From NCBI RefSeq assembly GCF_006402735.1, contig NZ_CP017174.1, positions 7,978,001 through 8,042,000 of the forward strand: DNA of 64,000 bases, written 5' to 3'. The position numbers and the translations under genes are program-made. The first letter of the stretch is position 1; each line of letters opens with the position of its first letter. A model generated the notes under the pieces. It was not told the DNA's origin. It saw nothing but the letters and a program-made list of their open reading frames with translations, and did not search any database. This document shows positions 32,782 through 41,056 of this stretch, piece by piece. Origin of the DNA: Myxococcus xanthus. Its GTDB lineage: Bacteria; Myxococcota; Myxococcia; Myxococcales; Myxococcaceae.

Positions 32782-34161
32782 ATGACCATGCTCTATCCCG
32801 AAGTGAAGGTGGCTCCTCCGGGGCCAAACGCGCAGGCCATCATCGCGGTGGACCAGCGCTACAGCTCACCCTCGTACATCAAGGAGTACCCGCTCGTCGT
32901 CGAACGCGGCGAGGGGCCATGGGTGTACGACGTCGACGGCAACCGCTTCCTCGACTTCATGGCGGGCATCGCCGTGGCGTCCACCGGCCACTCCCACCCC
33001 GCCGTGGTGAAGGCCATCCACGAGGCCGCCGACCGCTTCCTGCACATCTGCGGCACCGACTTCTACTACGACGCCTTCTCCCGGCTGTGCGAGCGGCTCG
33101 CCAGCTACCTGCCGGAGATGGGGCCCAAGCGCGTCTTCCTGACGAACTCCGGCACCGAGGCGGTGGAGGGCGCGCTCAAGCTGGCGCGGCACCACACGCG
33201 CCGCCAGTACGTGGTGGCCTTCAAGGGCGGCTTCCACGGCCGCACCATCGGCGCCATCTCCCTCAACTCCTCCAAGGTCGCGCAGCGCGCCTTCTTCGGG
33301 CCGCTGCTGCCCGGTGTCATCCACATCCCCTACGCGAACCCGTACCGTTGTCCCAACGGCTGCGCGCCCAACACGTGCGGCGACGCGTGCAACCCGGCGC
33401 TGATGCTGGAGCGGGAGTGGTTCGTCAACCACGTGGACCCGCGAGAGGTGGCCGCCATCTTCGTGGAGCCCATCCTGGGTGAAGGCGGCTACGTCATCCC
33501 GCCGGCTTCGTTCCTCCAGCACCTGCGCCGCATCTGCGACGCCCACGGCATCCTGCTCGTCTTCGACGAGGTGCAGTCGGGCATCGGCCGCACGGGGAAG
33601 ATGTTCGCGGCGGAGCACTTCGGCGTGATGCCGGACATCCTCCTGTCCGCCAAGGGCATCGCCTCCGGCATGCCGCTGGGCGCCATCATCGCCCGTGAGT
33701 CGGTGATGACATGGCCGCGCGGCTCGCACGGCAGCACCTACGGCGGCAACCCCGTGTGCTGCGCGGCGGGGTTGGCCACGCTGGACGTGGTGGAGGGGCT
33801 GCTCGACTCCGTGCGCGACACTGGCGAGCACCTGCTGCGCGGCCTGCGCGAGCTCCAGGCCCGCTTCCCCGTCATTGGCGACGTCCGGGGCGTGGGCCTC
33901 ATGGTGGGCGCGGAGTTCGTGGACCCGGCGACGCGCGAGCCCGCCAGCGCCTACGTGGCCGAGCTGGAGCAGCTCGCCTTCCGCAAGGGACTGCTGCTGC
34001 TGTCATGCGGCAAGTCCACCATCCGCTTCGCGCCGCCGCTCGTCGTGGGCCGGCACGAGGTGGACGTGATGCTGCGCATCCTCGAGGAGTGCCTGGTCGA
34101 GCTGGCCCTCCCGCGTGCGTCCCCTCTCCCGCAACCCGCCGCAGCGGGTGTGAAGCTCTGA
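32782..34161 (+). CDS. GabT/acetylornithine-type aminotransferase
   Basis: The 459-residue PLP enzyme has NSGTEAVEGALKLAR, FKGGFHGRTIGAISL, VFDEVQSGIGRTGKMFAAEHFGV and SAKGIASGMPLGAI (Schiff-base Lys). It belongs to the acetylornithine/4-aminobutyrate/aspartate-aminotransferase family of class III. An unusual insert has four cysteines, Cys190-x3-Cys194-x4-Cys199-x3-Cys203 (CPNGCAPNTCGDAC), which could bind a metal. Its N-terminus (SSPSYIKEYPLVVERGEG) resembles archaeal and deep-branching homologues. It is third gene of the riboswitch operon, and the substrate probably is an omega-amino acid or amine intermediate. Confidence 0.9.
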   Translation: MTMLYPEVKVAPPGPNAQAIIAVDQRYSSPSYIKEYPLVVERGEGPWVYDVDGNRFLDFMAGIAVASTGHSHPAVVKAIHEAADRFLHICGTDFYYDAFSRLCERLASYLPEMGPKRVFLTNSGTEAVEGALKLARHHTRRQYVVAFKGGFHGRTIGAISLNSSKVAQRAFFGPLLPGVIHIPYANPYRCPNGCAPNTCGDACNPALMLEREWFVNHVDPREVAAIFVEPILGEGGYVIPPASFLQHLRRICDAHGILLVFDEVQSGIGRTGKMFAAEHFGVMPDILLSAKGIASGMPLGAIIARESVMTWPRGSHGSTYGGNPVCCAAGLATLDVVEGLLDSVRDTGEHLLRGLRELQARFPVIGDVRGVGLMVGAEFVDPATREPASAYVAELEQLAFRKGLLLLSCGKSTIRFAPPLVVGRHEVDVMLRILEECLVELALPRASPLPQPAAAGVKL

Positions 34162-34170
34162 GGCCGCGAG

Positions 34171-35079
34171 ATGAACAAGCTCTGTTCCATGAAGGAAGCC
34201 ATCGCCGAGTCCGTGAAGGACGGCAGCTCGCTGGTGATTGATGGCTTCACGCACCTCATCTGCTTCGCGGCGGGCCATGAAATCATCCGCCAGGGACGCC
34301 GGGGCCTCACGGCCATCCGCCTCACGCCGGACCTCGTCTATGACCAGCTCATCGAGGCGGGCGCGGTGCGCAAGCTCGTCTTCAGTTGGGCGGGCAACCC
34401 GGGCGTGGGCAGCCTCCACGCGCTGCGCCGGCGCAGCGAGGCGTCGTCTCCCGAGCGCCTGGAGTTGGAGGAGTATTCCCACTTCGGGCTGCTGTCCCGC
34501 CTGCTCGCGGGCAGCGCGGGTCTGCCCTTCTGGCCGCTGAACAACTACGCCGGTGGCGACATCGCCCGCGTGAATCCGTCCATCAAGGCGGTGACCTGCC
34601 CCTTCACCGGGCAGGAGCTGGCCGCCGTCCCCGCGCTCCGGCCCGACGTGGCCATCATCCACTGCCAGCGCGCCGACACGGAAGGCAACGCGCAGGTGTG
34701 GGGCCTGCTGGGCTCCCAGAAGGAAGTGGCCTTCGCCGCGAAGAAGGTGATTGTCGTCGCGGAGGAGATTGTCTCCACCGAGCTCATCCGCAAGGACCCC
34801 AACCGCACGCTGGTGCCCGGCATCATCGTCAGCCACGTGGTGCACGAGCCGTGGGGCTGCCACCCCAGCTTCGTGCAGGGGTTCCATGACCGCGACAACG
34901 ACTTCTACGTGAAGTGGGAGGACATCTCCCGCCAGCCGGAGACGTACCGCGCCTGGCTGGAGGAGTTCGTCTACGGCGTGAAGGACCGGCAGGGCTATCT
35001 CGCGCGGCTCGAAACAGGGCTGCTCGACAAGCTGCGCGCGAAGGCGCGCGTCTGCGAGGGAGTGGACTATGGCTACTGA
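34171..35079 (+). CDS. CoA-transferase subunit A
   Basis: The 302-residue protein of the class I CoA-transferase alpha type (KEAIAESVKDGSSLVIDGFTHL, AGNPGVGSLHALRRR, PFTGQELAAVPALRPDVAII) is like GctA/PcaI-group subunits. It forms the complex with subunit B, whose start overlaps its end by 11 bases. The enzyme moves CoA from a donor such as succinyl-CoA or acetyl-CoA to a carboxylic acid. In this operon the acid produced by the aldehyde dehydrogenase is the natural acceptor. Whether it is glutarate-, adipate-, 3-oxo-acid- or short-chain-specific cannot be read. Confidence 0.88.
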   Translation: MNKLCSMKEAIAESVKDGSSLVIDGFTHLICFAAGHEIIRQGRRGLTAIRLTPDLVYDQLIEAGAVRKLVFSWAGNPGVGSLHALRRRSEASSPERLELEEYSHFGLLSRLLAGSAGLPFWPLNNYAGGDIARVNPSIKAVTCPFTGQELAAVPALRPDVAIIHCQRADTEGNAQVWGLLGSQKEVAFAAKKVIVVAEEIVSTELIRKDPNRTLVPGIIVSHVVHEPWGCHPSFVQGFHDRDNDFYVKWEDISRQPETYRAWLEEFVYGVKDRQGYLARLETGLLDKLRAKARVCEGVDYGY

Positions 35080-35842
35080 GCTTCCGGCGACGCCCACCGC
35101 CTCCGAGCGGATGGCCTATCGCGCCGCGCAGGAGTTGCGGGACGCGGACGTTGTCTTCGTGGGCATCGGCCTGCCCAACCTCGCGTGCAACCTGGCGCGG
35201 GAGACGCACGCCCCGGGCCTGTTCATGATCTACGAATCCGGCGCGGTCGGTGCCATTCCAGAGCGGCTGCCGGTGTCCATTGGCGACCCGTCACTGGTGA
35301 CGGACTCGCTGGCCGTCGTCGGGCAGGCAGACATCTTCCAATGCATGCTCCAGCGGGGGCTCATCGAGGTGGGCTTCCTCGGCGGCGCGCAGGTGGACCG
35401 ATGGGGGAACATCAACACCACCGTCATCGGTGACTACGCGAACCCCAAGGTGCGGCTGCCCGGCAGCGGAGGAGCGTGTGAAATCGCCGTCCACGCGCGG
35501 CGGCTGCTCATCGTCATGCGGATGAGCAAGCGCACCTTCGTGGAGACGTGCGACTTCGTCACCAGCCCGGGCCACCGGGTCCATGGGAAGAGCCGCGCGG
35601 AGCTGGGCATGCCCGGCGGTGGCCCCACCCGCATCATCACCGACCTGGGCGTACTCGACTTCGACGCCACCGGCGAGGCGGTGCTCGCCGAGGTGTACGC
35701 CGGCGTGACGGTGGACCAGGTGCGCGCCGCGTGTGGCTGGCCCCTGCGCGTCGCCGATTCCCTGCGGATGGCGACCGAGCCCGACACGGCCGTGCTGCGC
35801 CTGCTGCGCGAGAAGCTCGACCCGAAGCGTCTCTACCTCTAG
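35069..35842 (+). CDS. CoA-transferase subunit B
   Basis: The 257-residue beta subunit starts inside the last codons of subunit A. LFMIYESGAVGAIPERLPVSIGDP contains the ESG motif whose Glu forms the gamma-glutamyl-CoA thioester in class I CoA-transferases. GFLGGAQVDRWGNINTTVIGDY and PGSGGACEIAVHARRLLIVM are family-typical. It acts with subunit A in the cytosol. 21 bases separate it from the thiolase, so thioester formation and thiolysis are probably consecutive or coupled by CoA recycling. Confidence 0.88.
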   Translation: MATELPATPTASERMAYRAAQELRDADVVFVGIGLPNLACNLARETHAPGLFMIYESGAVGAIPERLPVSIGDPSLVTDSLAVVGQADIFQCMLQRGLIEVGFLGGAQVDRWGNINTTVIGDYANPKVRLPGSGGACEIAVHARRLLIVMRMSKRTFVETCDFVTSPGHRVHGKSRAELGMPGGGPTRIITDLGVLDFDATGEAVLAEVYAGVTVDQVRAACGWPLRVADSLRMATEPDTAVLRLLREKLDPKRLYL

Positions 35843-35863
35843 CGAACGACCCACGGAGCCTTC

Positions 35864-37066
35864 ATGAACGACGCCTTCATCGTCGACGCGGTCCGTACTC
35901 CCATTGGCCGGTTCCGAGGCGCCCTCAAGGGTGTCCGGCCGGACGACCTGGCCGCCCACGTCCTCCGCGCGCTGCTCCAGCGCAACGCCCTGGACGGCGC
36001 GCGGGTGGACGAGGTGTTCCTCGGCTGCGCCAACCAGGCGGGCGAGGACAACCGCAACGTGGCGCGGATGGCGCTGCTGCTGGCCGGGCTGCCCGACACG
36101 GTGCCCGGCGTCACCGTCAACCGGCTGTGCGCCAGTGGCCTGGAGGCCGTCATCCAGGGCTGCCGCATGATTCAGGTGGGCGAGGCCGACATCGTCCTCG
36201 CGGGCGGCGTGGAGTCCATGACGCGCGCGCCGTGGTCCATGCCCAAGCCCGAGGAGGGCTTCCCGTCCGGCAAGTGGGAGACGTGGGATACAGCACTGGG
36301 CTGGCGCTATCCCAACCCGCGCCTTGCCGCCCGCTTCCCGCTGGAGCAGATGGGCGAGACGGCGGAGAACGTGGCGGAGCAGTACGGCATCTCCCGCGAG
36401 GCGCAGGACGGCTTCGCGCTCGCCTCGCACCGCAAGGCCGTGGCGGCCCAGGCGGCGGGCTGCTTCGCGAACGAGCTCGTCCCCGTGGAGGCGCCTCAAG
36501 GCAAGGGCGCGGCCCTGCGCGTGGACACGGATGAAGGGCCCCGCGCGGACACCTCCCTGGAGCGGCTGTCCACGCTGAAGCCGGCGTTCCGACAGGGCGG
36601 CAGCGTGACGGCGGGCAACGCTTCCACCCTCAATGACGGCGCGTCCGCGGTGCTGCTGATGAGCGGGAAGGCCCTGCGCGCCACCGGAGCCACACCGCTG
36701 GCGCGCTACGTGAGCAGCGCGAGCGCGGGCGTGGACCCTCGCTACATGGGCATGGGCCCCGTACCCGCGTCGCGCAAGGCGCTGGAGCGCGCGGGATGGG
36801 CCGTGGATGCCGTGGACCTGGTGGAGCTGAACGAGGCGTTCGCCGCGCAGGCGCTTGCCTGCATCCAGGAGCTGACGTTGCCGCCGGAGCGCGTCAACGT
36901 CCACGGAGGCGGCATCGCCCTGGGGCACCCGCTGGGCTCCAGTGGCGCTCGCATCGTCACCACGCTGGTGCATGCGATGAAGCGACAGGACGTCCGGCGC
37001 GGGATGGCGACGCTCTGCGTGGGAGTCGGCCAGGGGCTCGCGCTGACGCTGGAGCGCGGCTCGTGA
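35864..37066 (+). CDS. Thiolase (acetyl-CoA/3-oxoadipyl-CoA acyltransferase type)
   Basis: The protein has 400 residues. Catalytic Cys89 ([12 protein letters not shown]), the [10 protein letters not shown] motif, [16 protein letters not shown] (His) and the C-terminal TLCVGVGQG (second Cys) make a complete degradative-type thiolase. [23 protein letters not shown] is similar to 3-oxoadipyl-CoA and acetyl-CoA acetyltransferases. It splits a 3-oxoacyl-CoA with CoA to acetyl-CoA and a shorter acyl-CoA. Missing from the operon are acyl-CoA dehydrogenase, hydratase and 3-hydroxyacyl-CoA dehydrogenase, so the 3-oxo group may arise directly from the amino-acid skeleton or from enzymes encoded elsewhere. 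Confidence 0.92.
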   Translation: MNDAFIVDAVRTPIGRFRGALKGVRPDDLAAHVLRALLQRNALDGARVDEVFLGCANQAGEDNRNVARMALLLAGLPDTVPGVTVNRLCASGLEAVIQGCRMIQVGEADIVLAGGVESMTRAPWSMPKPEEGFPSGKWETWDTALGWRYPNPRLAARFPLEQMGETAENVAEQYGISREAQDGFALASHRKAVAAQAAGCFANELVPVEAPQGKGAALRVDTDEGPRADTSLERLSTLKPAFRQGGSVTAGNASTLNDGASAVLLMSGKALRATGATPLARYVSSASAGVDPRYMGMGPVPASRKALERAGWAVDAVDLVELNEAFAAQALACIQELTLPPERVNVHGGGIALGHPLGSSGARIVTTLVHAMKRQDVRRGMATLCVGVGQGLALTLERGS

Positions 37067-37398
37067 GCGCGCACGGCTCGAACGGAGCGCTCCGCATCTT
37101 CCTCGACACGGAGGCCGCGCCCCGCACCTGGGGCTACCGCATCACGGGCACCGGCCCAGAATCGGGCGTCATCGACTCGCTGGATGCGCTCGCCGATGTC
37201 CTGTCACGCCATGGCGACCTGCTGACGGACCTGCCCTGGACCGAGCTGCCGACCTTCGGCGGGCCGCCGCCTCCCCACACCACCGACGTGTGGAGCTGGG
37301 ATGCACAGCGGCTGCTGGTCGGCACGCGCCCTGACCTGCTGCGGCTCATTCCTCGCGACAGCCCGGATGTCCCACGCCGCGAACTTCCTTCCCTCTGA
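37063..37398 (+). CDS. Small protein of unknown function, in operon
   Basis: The GTG at 37063 overlaps the thiolase stop (GTGA), a coupling arrangement repeated in this window. The 111-residue product has no signal peptide or membrane segment. It begins [28 protein letters not shown] and ends with a Pro-rich stretch and [21 protein letters not shown] do not recognise it. Because of its position it may be an accessory factor for the pathway or simply a passenger. Confidence 0.6.
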   Translation: MSAHGSNGALRIFLDTEAAPRTWGYRITGTGPESGVIDSLDALADVLSRHGDLLTDLPWTELPTFGGPPPPHTTDVWSWDAQRLLVGTRPDLLRLIPRDSPDVPRRELPSL

Positions 37399-37413
37399 AC
37401 CCCAGGACCCTGC

Positions 37414-37845
37414 ATGACACCCGAGCCCTCCCCCAAGCAGCGCATCGAAGCGGGACACATCACCGAGGTCAGCCTCATCGAGATGGTCTTCCCGGAGCAG
37501 ACGAACCACTACGGCACCCTCTTCGGCGGACAGGCCCTGGCCCTCATGGACAAGGCCGCCTTCATCGGGGCCTCGCGCTACGCACGGCGCACCGTCGTCA
37601 CCGCCAGCAGCGAGCGGGTCGACTTCCATGTCCCGGTGCGGCAGGGCCAGCTCGTGGAGCTGGAGACCCGCATCGTCGCCACGGGCCGCACGTCCATGAC
37701 GGTGGAGGTGGACCTCTACGCGGAGGACCTGCTCACCGGGGACCGTCAGCTCGGAACGAGGGGCCGCTTCGTGCTCGTCGCGCTCGACGCCCACGGCAAG
37801 CCCACAGGCGTTCCGCCATTACAGCCTCCGGCGACGACGGAGTAG
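37414..37845 (+). CDS. Acyl-CoA thioesterase, hot-dog fold (YciA/BFIT type)
   Basis: The protein has 143 residues. EMVFPEQTNHYGTLFGGQALALMDKAAFI is the signature of the acyl-CoA hydrolase family, with the Asn/His/Asp surroundings used in YciA-type enzymes. TASSERVDFHVPVRQGQLVELETRI follows. It hydrolyses acyl-CoAs in the cytosol as a homo-oligomer. It is last gene of the riboswitch operon (15 bases after the small unknown) and could drain a dead-end CoA ester and return free CoA. Confidence 0.88.
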   Translation: MTPEPSPKQRIEAGHITEVSLIEMVFPEQTNHYGTLFGGQALALMDKAAFIGASRYARRTVVTASSERVDFHVPVRQGQLVELETRIVATGRTSMTVEVDLYAEDLLTGDRQLGTRGRFVLVALDAHGKPTGVPPLQPPATTE

Positions 37846-37890
37846 GAGCACACCGCGCCCGCCCCGTGACGCTGGCCGCCCCCGGCCGCC

Positions 37891-38826
37891 TCAGCGCAGC
37901 CCGTCCAGGAGCGTCGCGAGCTTCTCCGGCTGCGACGCGAAGGGCGAGTGCGAAGCCTCCAGCGATTCAACGGTGAAGGCGTTTCCGGGCGTGAAGGCGT
38001 TGGCCTCGCGAATCATCAGGTCCTGGAGAGCGGGGGCCAGAGCACGGTCCTGAGCGCAACGGATGTAACTGCGAGGAATGCGCCCCCAGCGCGCCTTCGT
38101 CACGCCCACCTTGGACGTCCAGAGTGACAAGGGGAGGTCCGGCGTCAGGGAGAGCGCGAAGGGCAGGAAGTCCGCCATGGGCACATCCTGGTAGTACGCC
38201 GCGCGCAGGGCCTCCAGATACTCCGGCCCGCCGCGCGGGTTGATGCGCACCGCGCCCAGCTTTCCTGGGTCGCCGACGAAGAGCGTCTCCCCATAACCGG
38301 TACGCGCCTCCGTCAGTGCGCCATAGCCGCTGGCGCTCCCCATGCGCACTGGACAATATGCGCTCAGGTAGACGAGCCGGCCGATGAGCTGCGGCGCCAG
38401 CTCGCCTGCCCGGGTGATGACGGTGCCACCCGCGCTATGGCCCACGAGTACGGGCTTTGCCCCTCCTGCCCTCGGCTGCAGCTTCTGCAGCGCGGCCACC
38501 ACGGAGGCGGCGCAGTCCTCCAAGGTGACGTCCGCCTGCGGGGAGCGCTCCTGGGCGAAACCCGCCGCATCGCCTGACACATAGGCCGAGGGGAAGCGCG
38601 CGTTGAGGCCATGCCCGGGCAGGTCGATGGCCACCACCTGGTGACCTCTTCCGGAGAGCGCCTCGGTGACACGCGTCCAGTGCAGGGCGTTGTGCCACGC
38701 GCCATGCACCAGGAGGAAGGTGCGCCGGGACGACTTGCCTCGCGCGGGCGATGCCGCGAGAGCGCCCTGCATCGACAGCAGGCCCGACCCTACGAGGGCC
38801 GTCTTCATCACGTCGCGCCGGTTCAT
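37891..38826 (-). CDS. Exported alpha/beta hydrolase
   Basis: The 311-residue protein starts with a Tat-like signal (MNRRDVMKTALVGSG, then MQGALA). The fold motifs are FLLVHGAWHNALHW (oxyanion), VLVGHSAGGTVI (nucleophile Ser) and SLEASHSPF near the end (catalytic His). This resembles the salicylate-esterase/hydroxynitrile-lyase-like hydrolases found in many bacteria. The ATG overlaps the stop of the upstream MerR gene by 4 bases, so regulator and hydrolase form one transcript. The substrate is unknown, and autoregulated induction by a small molecule is likely by analogy with MerR pairs. Confidence 0.85.
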   Translation of the reverse strand: MNRRDVMKTALVGSGLLSMQGALAASPARGKSSRRTFLLVHGAWHNALHWTRVTEALSGRGHQVVAIDLPGHGLNARFPSAYVSGDAAGFAQERSPQADVTLEDCAASVVAALQKLQPRAGGAKPVLVGHSAGGTVITRAGELAPQLIGRLVYLSAYCPVRMGSASGYGALTEARTGYGETLFVGDPGKLGAVRINPRGGPEYLEALRAAYYQDVPMADFLPFALSLTPDLPLSLWTSKVGVTKARWGRIPRSYIRCAQDRALAPALQDLMIREANAFTPGNAFTVESLEASHSPFASQPEKLATLLDGLR

Positions 38827-39194
38827 GCGGACCTCACACGGTCAAGGGGATGGGCATTCGCGTCGAGCGCCCGAGCGAGCCGCTCCCGGCGCCCCGAGAG
38901 CTCCAGGAGCTGCTGATCGAACTCCGCCAGCCGCTTGCGGTGGAGCGCGAGCGCCTGCGGGCAGATGGCGCGCGTGACCTCACGGAGCATGCAGCGCGGA
39001 AAGGTGTTGATGTCCTCCAGGGAGAAGCCCAGGCGGATGAAGTGGGCCACCTGCATCACCCGAGGCACCGACTCCGCGTCGAAATCCCGGTAGCCATTCG
39101 CGCGCCGGCTCGAGAAGAGGAGCCCCGCCTTCTCGTAGTGGCGGATGGAGCGCGCACTGCAGCCCGTACGCCGGGCGAGTTCTCCGATGTTCAT
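38823..39194 (-). CDS. MerR-family regulator
   Basis: The 123-residue protein opens with the winged HTH MNIGELARRTGCSARSIRHYEKAGLL, then NGYRDFDAESVPRVMQVAHFIRLGFSLEDI, the MerR effector helix region. A coiled-coil dimerisation helix forms the end (LALHRKRLAEFDQQLLELSGRRERL). One or two cysteines (RCMLREVTRAICPQ) could be a sensor, but the classic metal-binding Cys set is absent. It is translationally coupled to the exported hydrolase downstream. It should bind an elongated-spacer promoter upstream of itself. Confidence 0.9.
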   Translation of the reverse strand: MNIGELARRTGCSARSIRHYEKAGLLFSSRRANGYRDFDAESVPRVMQVAHFIRLGFSLEDINTFPRCMLREVTRAICPQALALHRKRLAEFDQQLLELSGRRERLARALDANAHPLDRVRSA

Positions 39195-39240
39195 CCGACC
39201 TCCTGGAGACGAACGCTAGTCCCTGCCACCAGTGTCAAGG

Positions 39241-39363
39241 TCAAGGCCCGCTGCGCTTGGGCGGGTACTCGAAGGACTCCTTGGCGACGACCTGCGCGGA
39301 GGCGGCCCAAGGTGCCGTCAGCATCGCCACACAGCAGGGAAGCATGCGCTTCATCGCGTTCAT
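39241..39363 (-). pseudogene. Truncated secreted-protein remnant
   Basis: From ATG 39363 a normal Sec signal (MNAMKRMLPCCVAMLTAPWAASA) is followed by QVVAKESFEYPP and then a stop after 40 residues. KESFEYP is the usual mature N-terminus of larger secreted LamG-like proteins, so this looks like the 5' end of such a gene that lost the rest. A genuine small secreted peptide cannot be excluded. Confidence 0.35.
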
Positions 39364-39486
39364 GTCGAGACCTCGGGGAGACAGGGCATGTCCCACCGCA
39401 TCAACCCTGGCCGTCGCAAGGGGTGGCGTCAAGCCACGTCAGGTGGCGAAGCTCCTCACTTCGCGCAAGGTTTGCGATGACAGCCG

Positions 39487-40131
39487 TCAGTGGCCGAGGT
39501 CGAACACCAGCTCTGCCTCGATGTGATCCCCCTGACAGGGGCCTTCGCTTGGGACGTCGGCCCGGAGCGAGAGACGGCCCCGGAGTTTCGGAGGATCATC
39601 GAGCACCAGCTCCCCACGCATCTGCTGGGGCGTCTGTTCGATGAACTGCGACGCCTCGTCACAAACCGTCCATGTCCACGCCGAAACGATTGCCGGTGCG
39701 TTTCCCTCTTGCGCGGTGAACTCGGCGGTTCCGATGGAACCGTACGCCAGGGGGATTGCGGTGCCCGCGATGGTCAGTGTCACGGGGCCGGTGCCCAGGG
39801 CCGTGGGGTCGAGTCGCACTTCCATGCAGGACTGGGAGGTGCCGTCGGCGTCGGAACCCGTCTGCCCATGGAATCCGCACACGGTCATCTGCTTGAGCCC
39901 CGCGCTGCCCGCACCGTCTTCGGTGATGACATGCGAGCCAGGGTCTGCAGTGAACTCCTTCCAGGCTTCGCCATGGCGGGCGCGCATGGTGAGGTTCCAG
40001 ATCGGGTCCTCCCCACCACAAGCCGGCGTGAAGAAACGGGACGACTGGGCGACTGGGGTCATGTCGGAAGACATGGCTAGCACGACGTCTTGCGTTTGAG
40101 CCGCGAAGCAGAGACTCAGCGCGCCACCCAC
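39487..40131 (-). CDS. Hypothetical exported protein
   Basis: The protein is 214 residues if GTG 40131 is used; the next Met codons are at residues 20 and 24. The N-terminus is weakly hydrophobic (GGALSLCFAAQ), so the start and signal are uncertain. Six cysteines in the mature part (ACGGEDP, TVCGFHG, SQSCMEV, TVCDEAS, GPCQGDH) and a strand-rich pattern suggest a disulphide-bonded secreted domain. I do not recognise the family. It faces the large KS operon divergently. Confidence 0.55.
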   Translation of the reverse strand: MGGALSLCFAAQTQDVVLAMSSDMTPVAQSSRFFTPACGGEDPIWNLTMRARHGEAWKEFTADPGSHVITEDGAGSAGLKQMTVCGFHGQTGSDADGTSQSCMEVRLDPTALGTGPVTLTIAGTAIPLAYGSIGTAEFTAQEGNAPAIVSAWTWTVCDEASQFIEQTPQQMRGELVLDDPPKLRGRLSLRADVPSEGPCQGDHIEAELVFDLGH

Positions 40132-40249
40132 GCAGTCACTGCGCCAATCCTGAGTTCCGAGAAACCAACCACGTCAGCCCAGGCTCCCAACCTATCCGGC
40201 GATGTCAGAGGGCTCCGCTACGTTGGCTTTTCAACACCAGGAGAAGCGG

Positions 40250-40561
40250 ATGCAACTCGACAGCACGGAATTGAAGAACGGCCTCAAGGCCATGATCGTT
40301 GACCGCCTGCGGCTGGACATCGACCCCGCGAGCATTCCGGACGGGGCACCGCTGTTCGGGAGCGACGCTCAGGATGGTGAGGCCGGTGGCCTGGGTCTCG
40401 ACAGCGTCGAGGCCTTGGAAATCGTGGTCGGCATCGAGGAGAAGTGGGGCGTCGTCATCGCGGATGACAGCGTCGCCAAGGAGTTCCACTCCATCGACAC
40501 GCTCGCGGCGCTGGTCAGCCGGCTCATCGCTGAAGGTGGGAAGAAGGCCGCCTGTGCCTAG
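40250..40561 (+). CDS. Acyl carrier protein
   Basis: The protein is 103 residues from ATG 40250 with an AGGAG ribosome site; earlier in-frame Met codons lack one. The phosphopantetheine site is Ser52 in [11 protein letters not shown], followed by the recognition helix ([15 protein letters not shown]). An insert before the site ([16 protein letters not shown]) is like ACPs of dissociated polyene and ladderane-type systems. It is the only ACP in the operon, so all KS/KR/DH partners below probably use it. It overlaps the FabZ-like gene by 8 bases. Confidence 0.92.
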   Translation: MQLDSTELKNGLKAMIVDRLRLDIDPASIPDGAPLFGSDAQDGEAGGLGLDSVEALEIVVGIEEKWGVVIADDSVAKEFHSIDTLAALVSRLIAEGGKKAACA

Positions 40562-41036
40562 CCAGCAGGCAGCAACGCCCGCCAAGCTCGGCATCCAGGA
40601 GCTTCTCCAGCTCCTGCCGCATCGCTATCCGATGCTCATGGTCGACCGGATTGACGGCTTGGAACCCGGCGTGTTCGCCGAGGGAATCAAGTGCGTCACG
40701 GCGAACGAGCCCTTCTTCCAGGGGCACTTTCCCGAACACCCCATCATGCCCGGCGTGCTGATCGTCGAATCCATGGCCCAGGTGGCGGGCGTCATGCTGC
40801 GCACGAGGAGCCGTCCGGACCTTGTGCCCGTGGAGCCGGCGGAACAGAAGCCAGCGCGGCCGGGCGTGATGGCCAACATCCACCGGATGCGCTTCCGTCG
40901 CCCTGTCGTTCCGGGCGATCAGCTCCGTGTCCGGGCCACGCACCTCAAGAGCCTCGGCACCATCCATCACGTGAAGGTCGAAGCGCGGGTGGGCGAAGAG
41001 CTGGTCGCCGACGGCGAATTGATGCTGGGCGCCTAG
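40554..41036 (+). CDS. FabZ-like 3-hydroxyacyl-ACP dehydratase
   Basis: The 160-residue hot-dog protein has a GTG start inside the end of the ACP gene. [11 protein letters not shown] and [23 protein letters not shown] are the FabZ signature. Catalytic His58 and Glu72 are both present with the normal 14-residue spacing. It should dehydrate 3-hydroxyacyl-ACP to the trans-2-enoyl-ACP. A second hot-dog protein (44047-44496) in the same operon has lost these residues, so a heteromeric dehydratase is possible, as described for ApeI/ApeP of aryl-polyene systems. Confidence 0.92.
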   Translation: MPSQQAATPAKLGIQELLQLLPHRYPMLMVDRIDGLEPGVFAEGIKCVTANEPFFQGHFPEHPIMPGVLIVESMAQVAGVMLRTRSRPDLVPVEPAEQKPARPGVMANIHRMRFRRPVVPGDQLRVRATHLKSLGTIHHVKVEARVGEELVADGELMLGA

Positions 41037-41056
41037 CCCCAAGGAAACCCATCACC

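Noticed and set aside
24258-37845. Lanthipeptide locus and aminotransferase operon as one cluster
   Set aside because: A strong terminator, a convergent DUF1501 gene and a riboswitch separate them, and no tailoring role for the aminotransferases is indicated.
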